DNA from: Zygnema circumcarinatum
Taxonomy: Eukaryota > Streptophyta > Zygnematophyceae > Zygnematales > Zygnemataceae
NCBI GenBank assembly: GCA_037447605.1
Contig: CM074811.1
Span: forward strand, 2,458,300 to 2,481,887
Direction of reading: 5' to 3'
Length of the DNA stretch: 23,588 bases
Shown here: piece by piece, positions 1 to 8,760 of the stretch
How the letters are laid out: every line of letters begins with the position of its first letter
Numbering within the stretch: the stretch's first letter is position 1
The notes under the pieces: model-generated
The model's database searches: none
The model's input: the letters and a program-made list of their open reading frames with translations, nothing else
What the model was told of the DNA's origin: nothing
Translations under genes and position numbers: made by a program

Positions 1-203
1 CCCCCCCCCCCCCCCCACCTCCTCTCCAATTGTGGCAGTAAACAAAAAGCAGTTTTCAAAGCACCTTTTTGTTTCCAAGCTTGCTTTATGGCACCATGCT
101 TCAGAAGATGCTGAACTGAACTTCATTCCTTGCTACATCTAAGTGACTACAGGACGGAATCTCCCACGAGATGAGTTTCCATGCATGCCACAGCCTTCTG
201 ACA
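1..203. other. 3' flank of DDB2 with terminal poly-C run
   Basis: The first 16 bases are an uninterrupted C run. The rest lies just downstream of the DDB2 stop codon, so it is probably 3' untranslated sequence on the minus strand. I see no separate gene. Confidence 0.5.
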
Positions 204-3200
204 TTATTTCGCAGATTTTCTTGGTTTGTAATCATCATCACTCCCCCCTTCCTCTACTCCTGACTCATCGTCCTCCTCTGCATCGTCCTCACTTCCACTC
301 TCTGCAGCCTCTACCTTCTTTCCTCTCCCTCTACCTTTCTGAGCTACTTTACTTCCCTCTCTTTCACCTGCTACAGCTTGAGCACTGCCTTGAACTGATC
401 TACGCGTCTGCCTTCGCTGCGTCTGCATATTTTTTTCGCTCGTTCCCGTCTCCTGCTTCCCTGCAGTCGCACCCTTTTTTTGTTTCTGACGACTGGTTTC
501 TCCTTTTACGTCCTCTTTGTCGGGCCCCTCCTCCCGCGCCTTCCCGCTCCCTCTCTTCGGCACTACTCTCCCCTCACCTCTATCCGCTTCCTCTCCACTC
601 CCATCTCCCTCACCGTCATCCTCATCCTCCTCCGTACCTCTCCTTCTCCCTCTCTTCTTTCCCTGCACGGGGTCGCCATTTCCTGCTTTTGCTTTCTTCC
701 CTACATCCTGCACCACGACCTCCATCACTCTCCTATTGGGGCCATACGTTTTCTCTTCACCTTTCCCTGTAGCATTTTTTGTTCCGGTCTCCACTTTAAG
801 GGCCTTACTTCCTTTCCCTGCCACCTTTTTCTTTGGCTCATCGTCGTCATCATCAGAATCACCCCCCTTCTTCTTTCCTCGTCCGCCCTTCCTTCCCCCT
901 CCCTCATCAGCATCATAAATCTGTATTCGTATCGTTCTCTCTGAAGGACCTGCCTCACTTTGTTTCTTCTGATCCTCCTCCTCCTCCTCAGCCGGCCTCC
1001 ATACAAACAAAGACCTGCAAAGTTTAACCTTATGCTGTTAACACATACAAACAAACAACAAATTTCATACGAGACAACAACATACGATTAGCTCTGAAAC
1101 CCTTATCGCTGCTGCGCCTCACCTTGAGCTTCCAGTAACCATGAGATCGAGGCGGGGATGCGGCTTATTCACAGGACAAATTGTAGTGAGGTTGGGATCA
1201 AAAACTGCCGCTACAAGGGCTCCCGTGGTGGAATCAATAAAGTCCACCGGATGCAAAGCAACGCCGTTATAGTCATCGCTGATGTACCTTCCACACACAA
1301 TCAGACTCTCTGTCGGATCCTGCAAGAGTAAAACTCTCCGCTCAAATCAGCACAAGCAAATACTCGAACCTTTGCTCCTGGAGCAGGCAACTTGCAGCAT
1401 AGAACTTTGGATCACCTACAAGCGAGTCTGGCAATGCCCTAAAGAATGTCCCGCAAACCCGAAAGCTGTGGCTTAAGCTGACCTTAGGGTCCCACTCTGC
1501 ACGGAATGCCGTGAGGTAGCGGTTGAAGTCGTGCGAGTGCACTATCTCCCTGCTCGCCTCGCTGAGATCATCGTAAAGATAGTCCCACACCCGTAGCCGG
1601 TTGTCCTGACAGGTGGTCAGCAGCTTCTGCCCTGAGAGCTGCACAAATGAACAAGGCCTGCGTCAGCTAAGGACGTCAAATTGAAACAAGGGCTAGGAAC
1701 CCTAAAAAAGTCTAAAGAAGGCCCTACTGCCTACGTCCACCCACTTGAAGAGCAGACGTTGAATATGGCTGTGAAGGCACACAGATGGCTTGATGGAAGG
1801 CAAGAGCATGAGGCTGCCTACCAGGAATCGGGCAATACCGGAGAGAAGTAAGCAGAGTTTACAACTCGAGGATGCGGCAATGCTGCAAGGCTTTCCTTGC
1901 TGTCTAAACGCCTTGAATCCCATATGTGAGCCTGCTCCCCAGCAATGTGAAACATGGAAGCTGAACGTAGGATTCCTTATGTCATCTGATCGCATAGCAT
2001 ACGTCATAGCAAATCTCTCGTCTGTTTCGATATGTGACTGCTTCTGGTGGTTCCCTGCATGGCAGGACTCAGAGGAGAGACAGAAAAAAGTGAAAATAGA
2101 GAGGTAATTTGCACAGAATCGTACCATATGGTCATTTCCACCGCTGACGAAAAGGTCTGGATTGGCCGGATTGCAGTGAAGTGAGGTGACTTTCGTTCCC
2201 TTCTTATGAATGAACTCTGCCCCAGTCAGAGGCTTCTTTGCTCTTGCATCCAGTCTGCTCCCACCACCCACAAAAGAAGATAACCATTCACGAACGTGAT
2301 AAGAGAAAAGCGAATGCTGTGTGAGGGTAAGAAGGAAGGAAGCATTTTGGGATCTAAAGCAACAGCAAGTCTTACAAGTCCCTGTCCTCCCATTCCCTCT
2401 CCCTTCCTTCCTTCCTTCCCTGCCTTTCTTCCTCTCCCTCTCTGCCCCATTAACACCAACCTGTGTAGGTTTCCAATGTCATCTCCCGCCAACACGAGCC
2501 CTCGCTCTGAGTTCACATCCATGGCGTAGAAGCTCCGCCACGTGGCAAGATCTCCCTGCTCGCCTTCCCCCTCTGTTACTAACAGAAAAGCACGCAAGAT
2601 ACGGTGCCAATTGAAGGTGACTTGACTAAGATGAGTTCCTCCTCTCCCACTGCGACTATACCTCGCACCTTCTCTCCTTCTCCCCGCATTGCCCCACTCT
2701 CCACTCCCACCTGCCATCCATGGGGGTTGATGTCGACCAGTGTCTCCTCGAATCCTGTCTCCAAGTCCGAAAGGCAAATCTTGCCATCTAAGGAAGAAGT
2801 GTACACATTTACGTCATCTTCTGCATGGAACCTGCACAGAAACAGTTTCTGGGTTGTTCAGTTCAGTTCAGTTCAGTTCAAGACCAGCTGCAGTACCCTA
2901 CAGTTACATGGGTTCTATGATTCGTGCGAGTCTTCTAGGCATACCGGATGCTGCTGATGAGGTAGTGGTGGATATTGCTGTACACCGTTTTCTCAAATAC
3001 TTTCTGAAAATCCCAAACGCCCACCTGCCCTTTCTGCAAAAAAGACACAGACCCATCAGGGGGTTAAGGGCTTCAGACATGGGCCGAAGCTTCTATACGA
3101 ATGAATGAATGACTGGATGAATGGACAAGGAATTGTGAGATCGGGATGGCCTTGAAGTACATGCCAGGAGCGAAGGAGCGAAGATTAGGGTTGAATGCAA

Positions 3201-4703
3201 ACGTTGAACCCACCTTATCTCCCGAGATGACGATGTTGTCCTTTGTGGGATGAAACTCCAACGCGCTCACTCTCCGACTGTGCAGCTTCACTACGGCTGC
3301 GTCTACTCGGTTGGGAATCACACCCATCCGCTTCACCTGCAAAAGAAAGTAAACGGAACATACCACTCTTTCAAATCACTTTTTTCTAAAGGCAGAAGAG
3401 CCTCAAAAACCCTAAGCGAGCAAATAAACCCTCTCCCTACAAGGGAAGGCCCTCACTGTGCCTCTAACTCCGCGCAGCTCCCTCTGCTGCACCACCTCCA
3501 GGAGGCTGCCACTCTGCCGCCGTACAGCCGGGGTGGCCCCATGTTCCGGAGCAATGCGGTGAGGACACGTGGCAGTCGTATGCCCTGCAAACCACGAGCC
3601 CTCCAACATTGCCTTGTCATGAAGAAGATGATGCAGTACATGCATGCATGCATGCATGCATCACTGCCACCCGCCGGCATGGAAGCCGTAGTAGTGAACT
3701 AACTCCCTACCACTCTCAACTACCAATCGACTGCCATAGCGTTACCACTAGACTGTATGAACTTAGGGTCCCTGCGACTGTAAATCTTTCCTCACCGACC
3801 TTTCAGGAGGGATGGGTCTCTGAAAGGATAAGGGATAGGATAGGGAGAGAGGGGGGGCACAGGGGGGAAATAGAATAGGTGAAGGTCTTGAAAGGTTATG
3901 TCGTCTGCCTTCCTACAGCGGGACGGTCCCCTCACTAGCCATAGAAGTGAAGCTTTAAGGGCACCTGGCTGCTTGCAGAGGTAGCAGGGCTTATTGGGGC
4001 AGTCCACATAGACCGAGCCCATGAACCCAGCGACGTGCTGGTCAGACTTGCACACCTGCGCACAAAAAGCAGCAACATATGTACACACAGAGAAGCCGTT
4101 TAATTAGAAATAGTGAGTCAACAGTGTCACCTGAGTGTGAACCTGAACTAATTTAGACATGGATCAGTTTTTTTATCCACATGAGACATCACCTTCAGGC
4201 ATAGGCTGTTGTCGGTGAGACGAGCACAAACTAACAATCATATAAGTTATATGCAATTTTTTTTGTAATTTATTCTTCGTTCGTCCTCGATAATTTTTCA
4301 GAAAAAAGAGATATCTTTGAAGTCACAACGAACTTGTCCTTAACGTTTTCAAGGCCGCAAGAGTTTATGAATACTAGAATCTAAAACTTATTCCTTTCCA
4401 ACTTTTTGAGTAGCATCAGAGTGCTCCAAAAATCGGGACATAGGCTTTTCTTACATTTGTTAGGACTTCCATGCAGACAAACAGAATGCGTATTTCTGGA
4501 CGACGGTTTGAGCTAATGAAGCGTATAGCCACCGGATCCTTCACAGTATTGTTTTCTTGACAAATGATATCAATCATGGGTTTGGATACTCAGCTCATGA
4601 TCATTTAATCTCTCTTATTCTCTCTCTTACCCCCTCTATCTCTCTCTCGACCGGCTAACCCCAATCCCCATCTCCCCCCTTTTCCTCCCTCCTCTCTCTC
4701 TGT

Positions 4704-4734
<31 letters not shown>

Positions 4735-5017
4735 GCCACCCCCCTTCTCCCTCCCATTTTCTCTCTTCCCATTCCATATTTGTTCCGCTCTCTTGTCATT
4801 TATCTCCTCTCCCCGCAAGCAGACCCACTTTGCACAGTTTCGCATTGCGCAGACTGATGTTGATCTTCCCTCTCCCTGCGGACCTTCTCGCTGCCACCTT
4901 CACCTCCTCCTCCTCCGCTTCCTCCTCGTCCTCCTCCTCCTCTTCCTCCGACGTGCTCTTCTCCTCCCCTTCTACCTCCCCCACCATAACCCTCACGCCT
5001 CGCTGCCTCCGTGCCAT
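204..5017 (-). CDS. DDB2: DNA damage-binding protein 2 (plant-type DDB2), 12 exons
   Basis: DDB2 is the WD40 subunit of UV-DDB. It recognises ultraviolet photolesions in chromatin and docks on DDB1-CUL4 in global-genome repair. Exons on the minus strand: 5017-4829, 4055-3965, 3584-3457, 3336-3214, 3033-2945, 2831-2711, 2555-2461, 2254-2125, 1931-1839, 1638-1483, 1319-1123, 1014-204. All junctions are GT-AG, all phases agree, and the total is 2223 nt (740 residues). Visible parts: an acidic Glu run in exon 1; a plant-type zinc knuckle C87-x2-C90-x4-H95-x4-C100 assembled across exons 2 and 3; the propeller, with [14 protein letters not shown] in exon 4, VGVWDF in exon 5 and [14 protein letters not shown] in exon 10; and the DDB1-docking WDxR motif as WDSR at residues 326-329 in exon 9. 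I chose the ATG at 5017 because no better in-frame ATG lies upstream. Residues from about 478 to 740 form a long acidic/basic tail, much longer than I recall for land-plant DDB2. The family call rests on near line-by-line similarity to plant DDB2 from memory. Confidence 0.93.
2856..2880. repeat. (GTTCA)5 microsatellite in a DDB2 intron
   Basis: Five perfect tandem GTTCA units lie in the 113-bp intron between DDB2 exons 5 and 6, 25 bp upstream of the exon 6 acceptor on the minus strand. Confidence 0.95.
3639..3662. repeat. (CATG)n microsatellite in DDB2 intron 2
   Basis: A run of alternating CATG units lies in the 380-bp intron between the two exons that together build the DDB2 zinc knuckle. 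It creates short shadow peptides rich in Met, His, Ala and Cys that are not genes. Confidence 0.95.
4705..4732. repeat. (CA)n microsatellite in DDB2 intron 1
   Basis: About 14 CA dinucleotides sit inside the 773-bp first intron of DDB2 (4056-4828), next to long CT-rich tracts. The rest of this intron is AT-rich and shows no gene. Confidence 0.95.
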
Positions 5018-5101
5018 TCTTCTCCCTCCCTCCACCTCGCTCCCTCTTGCTGCCACCTCCCCGCGACCCCGCCCGCCCGCCCGCCCTGCGCGCCCTGCGC
5101 C

Positions 5102-5120
5102 CCCTAACCCTAACCCTAAC
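5102..5120. repeat. short interstitial telomere-like repeat
   Basis: Three head-to-tail CCCTAA units lie about 85 bp upstream of the DDB2 start codon. Read on the DDB2 strand they are TTAGGG-type. Short telo-box motifs are known promoter elements in plants. The run is too short to claim a former chromosome end. Confidence 0.7.
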
Positions 5121-5231
5121 TCTTTCCCGCCCGCCCCCAGCGCCCCTTGCGACAGTATCCCTCCCCGGCCTCAGCTCGCGGCTCGTCTTTAGGGTTGGGG
5201 GCACGGTCCCCCTCCGACCCGTGCCCAGGGG

Positions 5232-5237
5232 CACGTG
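5232..5237. promoter_or_regulatory. G-box hexamer CACGTG inside the hAT element
   Basis: A perfect CACGTG lies within the left part of the transposon, about 215 bp upstream of the DDB2 ATG. G-boxes bind plant bZIP and bHLH regulators. A role here is inference; the motif is short and may be incidental. Confidence 0.4.
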
Positions 5238-5487
5238 CCCCCCCCCCCCTTGGGGGGGACATGCCCCTTTTTCGTGCCCCGTGACGTGACTGCATTGAGC
5301 AATTCAAATCGGCCCCAAAAAGAATATAATATTTTAAAAACGGTACGAATGAACGTACGGAAAGTACAGATAAATGTACTAAACGTACGGATAAAGGTAC
5401 AAATGTACGGAAAAACAATGAAAAGTACGGACAGTACTCAACACAACAATCGTCACCGGCCCGGGCCCGGTCGTACGAGGTAAGCGT

Positions 5488-5493
5488 CACGTG
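5488..5493. promoter_or_regulatory. second G-box CACGTG inside the hAT element
   Basis: This CACGTG sits in the longer palindrome GTCACGTGAC in the right half of the transposon, about 470 bp upstream of the DDB2 ATG. The sequence is certain; its function is not. Confidence 0.4.
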
Positions 5494-5626
5494 ACAGGGG
5501 GCACGGGGGGGCACGAAATATATGGGGAAAATTTTTGGAGGCGTGCCCCGGGCACGGACGGTCAAAAATGGGGGGCATGCCCCCCGGGCATGCCCGTGCC
5601 CCCGTGCCCCCAACCCTACTCGTCTT

Positions 5627-6093
5627 GCCGGGCCCGGGAACAGAGGGCTCCGTCAACAGTCGGCTCCGTCAACAGTCCGTAACGTACAGGTCCGTATATT
5701 AATGACGTGGTCAATACATATTGGCCCACGTAAGGAATTGTTGAGACGTGGGGAGCTGGGATTGGTTGTTCTCATTGCTGTCGCATGCCCGACAAGTAAG
5801 TACGGTACAAAGGATTTGGATGAGAATCGGAGAAGTACGAACGGGGCGGCCGTACGGTCCAATGTGGTGCCCAAAGACAGAAGCGACAAGGTAGGAGGCG
5901 TCAGCAGAATCATTGTGGCCGGAGCCACCGACCAGCGAGGGGTGCGACTACTGTACGGACAGGTCGGCTATAGTCGATAGGGCGGCCATATTTGTCGTTT
6001 GATATCAGGACGGAAATATCGCCACCTCCCCTGGCGTATCGGCTGTGACCGATCGACCGACACAAGTTGCTGTCGTACGCGGCCGGCCGCTAC
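5627..6093. other. intergenic DNA between hAT element and LTR
   Basis: No gene is supported. The stretch holds a 13-bp direct repeat CTCCGTCAACAGT twice near 5650, several GTACGG words, and one copy of GGAGCCACCGAC at 5921-5932 that recurs upstream of both protease genes. An open stretch from about 5750 to 5980 resembles no family I know. Confidence 0.5.
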
Positions 6094-6408
6094 TGTTGAG
6101 AATCCGACATTCTCAGTTTTGTCGTACTATTTTGTCGTTTTCCCAGCCACGTGTACTTACACCTGGCTGTCCTTTTAGCTTGTACTTTCACTGTTAGTTT
6201 AGTTGTGCCTTTGCGGCTCTGTGCTTACACCCAGCCGCCCTTACTCAGGCTAGTTCCACACTCTTTTGTCGTGTAGCTCTAGCCGCAATGTATATAAAAC
6301 AGATTAGGACATTGTACTTTTCACCACGTTAATCACACATCTGTCTTTTGTGTCAACTCTCTCTGTCCTCACTTTGATCGTACAATGTCCACTCCGTCTT
6401 TTTCAATA
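6094..6408 (+). mobile_element. probable solo LTR of a retrotransposon, 315 bp
   Basis: The segment starts TGTTGAGAATCC and ends TTTTTCAATA, giving near-complementary ends (TGTTGA and TCAATA). The pentamer GCTAC stands on both outer sides, at 6089-6093 and 6409-6413, as a candidate 5-bp target duplication. A TATATAAAA box lies at 6291-6299, in the position expected for an LTR promoter. An internal imperfect repeat, around CTTACACCTGGCTG and CTTACACCCAGCCG, is about 70 bp apart. No gag-pol interior adjoins it, which suggests LTR-LTR recombination. The terminus is TA rather than the canonical CA, which lowers confidence. Confidence 0.55.
6291..6299 (+). promoter_or_regulatory. TATA box of the solo LTR
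   Basis: TATATAAAA lies about 110 bp before the LTR 3' end, as expected for the U3 promoter of an LTR. It could drive plus-strand transcription, that is, antisense towards the downstream protease gene. Confidence 0.5.
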
Positions 6409-6413
6409 GCTAC

Positions 6414-6669
6414 AGTACCCCTATTGTACACCACATGAGGGAGGGAGGGAAGGGCGGGAGGGGGGGAGGGAGGAGAGAAGGGACGGCGAGGGCGAGGGCG
6501 AGATGGAGTGACCGCGCTTTAGGTTGAAAACGGAGAAATTCGCACGCGTTGCGCCGGGCGGCAGTTTGGCGTTGACGCGGCGCGACATTTTCGGCGGCTG
6601 CGATTGGCCGAGCGGAGGCTGCCGGCGGGCGGGGACAGGAGTCTCACAGATCGCAATGGCGTTTGCAGC
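6414..6669. other. purine-rich, G-rich spacer
   Basis: No gene is seen. From about 6435 to 6500 the plus strand carries many GGGA/GGGC runs with the spacing of a possible G-quadruplex. A GCGATTGG box follows near 6600. Similarity to the second protease segment starts at its right edge. Confidence 0.5.
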
Positions 6670-6713
6670 GCGACAGCGATTATTCACTCATGTGGCAATC
6701 GGCAACTAGAGGA

Positions 6714-6739
6714 ACTCAACCGTAACTCAACGGTTGAGT
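6714..6739. other. perfect hairpin in 3' flank of protease copy 1
   Basis: ACTCAACCGT and ACGGTTGAGT form a perfect 10-bp stem around a 6-nt loop, about 460 bp beyond the protease stop codon. The same structure, with 9 bp of stem, is kept in copy 2. Confidence 0.6.
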
Positions 6740-7193
6740 GCGTTGGACGATGTTTGGCCGACAGACCGCTTGGAGCAAGCGGCACATTGGTGAACACGTC
6801 ACTAGATAGGGCAAAGATGGCAGAATATGACATGGCACAAACGAGATCGGCTTTTTCTTGAAACAGTACATATAAAAAAAAACCAAGTGCAAAGCTTATC
6901 CGACAAGTCCATTCATTGAAAACATATTGTTCCCCGCCTGCCATCACTGTAAGTGAATCACAATTGGTCCAAAATAGCTCCTTGCTTATTAAGTACGAAA
7001 CATTTCTGATGGAGACTACTCCCACTCCTTGGCGGCCCGCAAAACTCCTAACCACCCTTTGGTCAAACAACGGCCAGTATAAGTTACCCCTATCCCGTAG
7101 AAGCGGCAGCAGCCATAATCCGCTTGCTCTTCCTGCGGCGTTTGAAGCGAAGGTTTCAACTCTCGCAGGTGCTCCCCCTCCACCTGCCAACGC

Positions 7194-8694
7194 TTAGCAC
7201 GAAGCCTTGTACACACCTCCACTTACTGTATATTTGCAGCCAATGGCGGTGACCAGAGTCGTCAAAGAGTACGACCCCGTCAAAGAAGTGTAATAAGTAG
7301 GGCAACCGTTGACGTTTCCCCCGGAAAGAGCCCCCGCCACATTCGCACCGTTGTAGGGACTAAAGATCGGCCCTCCGCTCATTCCCCCTTCTACGGAGAC
7401 GTCATCGCACATGATTGCCGAGGAGTAGCCATTGCAACCGAGATTCAGCGAAGTTGTGGTCACGTCGTAAACGAGCTTGAACCCATCCTGGGTTGCAGCA
7501 GGATAGCCGAAATTGGCGCGTGGGTTGGCGGAGGAAGGGCTGCTCCATGAGTACGTCTGCCCTCCAATGTTGTTCTGCAGCTTCACTAAAGCAATGTCAC
7601 TGCCGGCGTTGAGAGTATTTCCCCACGAGGGTGCCGACTGAAACGCAGAAAACACCATGACATTCGAGTAGTAGGATCCGGAGTAAGAGCTGTCAGATCT
7701 TGTGTTCAACTTTGTGAACGCTGCCAGGTTGTAGGAGGACACCAACCACACGTTCTTGTCGGTGTCATACAGGCAGTGGCCAGCTGTCAGCACGAGGTTG
7801 GGGGCGATCAGCGATCCCGAGCAGTGAGCTACCCACTGACCGTTGCTGTTCGAATAAGCAAGCTTCACAACCCCCGAGCTCATGCCGCTGTCCTCGAACC
7901 CTGGAATGACAGCTGCGGCGGGTAAACCCTGGTTGCAGTTCAGGAACCCCTTCGGAGCTAAGGCCTTGGCCTCCTTGGAGCCGTAGCGGATGAACCGAGC
8001 GCCGGATCCACCGACCGTGGGCAGAGTCATGTAGCCAGAAAAGGTCATATTTTTGGGAAAAGGTAAATGCTTGTTCGTCGAGGGGGCTTTGAAGCCCACT
8101 GTTGCCGGGGGAGTGCTCGCCAACTCTCTCCGTGCCACGCCAGGCAGCTCCGCTGCGCTCGTGGACGAATCCGAGTCCGGCTCGGCATGTTTGGGGAGAG
8201 AACTGCATCAAAATTGCAGACTTGATTATTACAAAGGAGGGTTTGGGAGTGTTCGCAAGGGTGTGGAGAAGATGAGAAGACAAAGGCAGCAGGTCAGACA
8301 CTGAGCACAGTACAGTCAGCTAAATACAAGAAGAAATTCATACATGTCAATTATGCGGCCCGCGCTGTCACACACAACGCCCTCCAACTGATCGCAGCCC
8401 GCCCTCTCCACCAAGGCCTTCAGGTTCAAGAGAAGTTTCTCTGCACGCAGCAAGTCGTGGCAGCTGAATCAACGATCAGAAAGTAGTGGCATAAATGCAT
8501 GATTCCATTCGAACCCATCTACTTGAAGCTGTGCTATTGGCAATATGGCAACGAGCTCAGAACTGCAGTAGAATGCAAGGCGTGACCTCACCTTGGTCTG
8601 GATCAAGGGGCACCGCACGAGTGAAAATAGGCAGCGCCACCAGGAGGGCGCAGATGAGGAGAGGGCAGATACGCGCGAGTGGAAGGGCATCCAT
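7194..8694 (-). CDS. secreted V8/trypsin-like serine protease with LRR-type N-terminal cap, copy 1
   Basis: Exons on the minus strand are 8694-8592, 8440-8344 and 8202-7194, with GT-AG junctions, agreeing phases and 1209 nt (402 residues). Exon 1 encodes a signal peptide: a short polar start, a hydrophobic core and a likely cut after FTRA near residue 27. Exon 2 encodes LLLNLKALVERAGCDQLEGV followed by VCDSAGRII, resembling the LRRNT_2 cap of plant leucine-rich-repeat proteins but with no repeats following. Exon 3 holds an acidic linker and a chymotrypsin-fold endopeptidase. Its triad is His209 (TAGHC), Asp269 (GSDIALVKL) and Ser342 (GGMSGGP); the TAGHCLYD style recalls S1B V8-like enzymes. 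All three catalytic residues are present, so it is probably active. ATG 8694 aligns with copy 2; an in-frame ATG at 8700 is an alternative. The substrate is unknown. Confidence 0.88.
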
Positions 8695-8706
8695 GGTCAT
8701 AGCTGC

Positions 8707-8760
8707 CCGCGAGGGAGGGAGGGGGGGAGGGAGGGAGGGAGGGAGGAAGGCGGTGAGAGC
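8707..8760. repeat. G-rich GGGA tract just upstream of protease copy 1 ATG
   Basis: Tandem GGGA/GGAG units occupy the presumed 5' untranslated region, reading as CCCT on the coding strand. A tract of the same kind but different length sits at the same place in copy 2. Confidence 0.8.

Larger units (their letters stand above)
5190..5618. mobile_element. non-autonomous hAT-type DNA transposon (MITE), 429 bp
   Basis: The element begins TAGGGTTGGGGGCACGG, and the reverse complement of its right end reads the same 17 bases. The octamer CTCGTCTT stands directly outside both ends, at 5182-5189 and 5619-5626, a perfect 8-bp target-site duplication. An 8-bp duplication with TAGGG termini is the hallmark of hAT transposons. 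Subterminal GGCACG/CGTGCC hexamers recur near both ends, and the core at about 5320-5430 is AT-rich with repeated GTACGG-like words. There is no transposase reading frame, so it must depend on an enzyme encoded elsewhere. The intact duplication and matching termini suggest a fairly recent insertion. Confidence 0.9.
6670..8760 (-). repeat. duplicated protease segment, copy 1
   Basis: This roughly 2.1-kb segment matches 19551-21690 in the same orientation, including about 520 bp downstream of the stop codon, all exons, both introns and the G-rich tract before the ATG. Similarity stops abruptly at the left near GCGACAGCGATTA and fades in the GGGA tract at the right. The offset between copies is about 12.9 kb. 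Confidence 0.9.

Noticed and set aside
143-1027. Several plus-strand open frames rich in Pro, Ser, His and Leu
   Set aside because: They are the complement of the Asp/Glu/Lys-rich DDB2 tail; the CT-rich composition keeps frames open without coding.
1639-2124. Apparent loss of the DDB2 exon carrying the WDxR DDB1-docking motif
   Set aside because: The first reading joined exon 8 straight to exon 10 in phase, but the missing blade is present at 1839-1931, with proper GT-AG borders, phase 0-0 and an intact WDSR.
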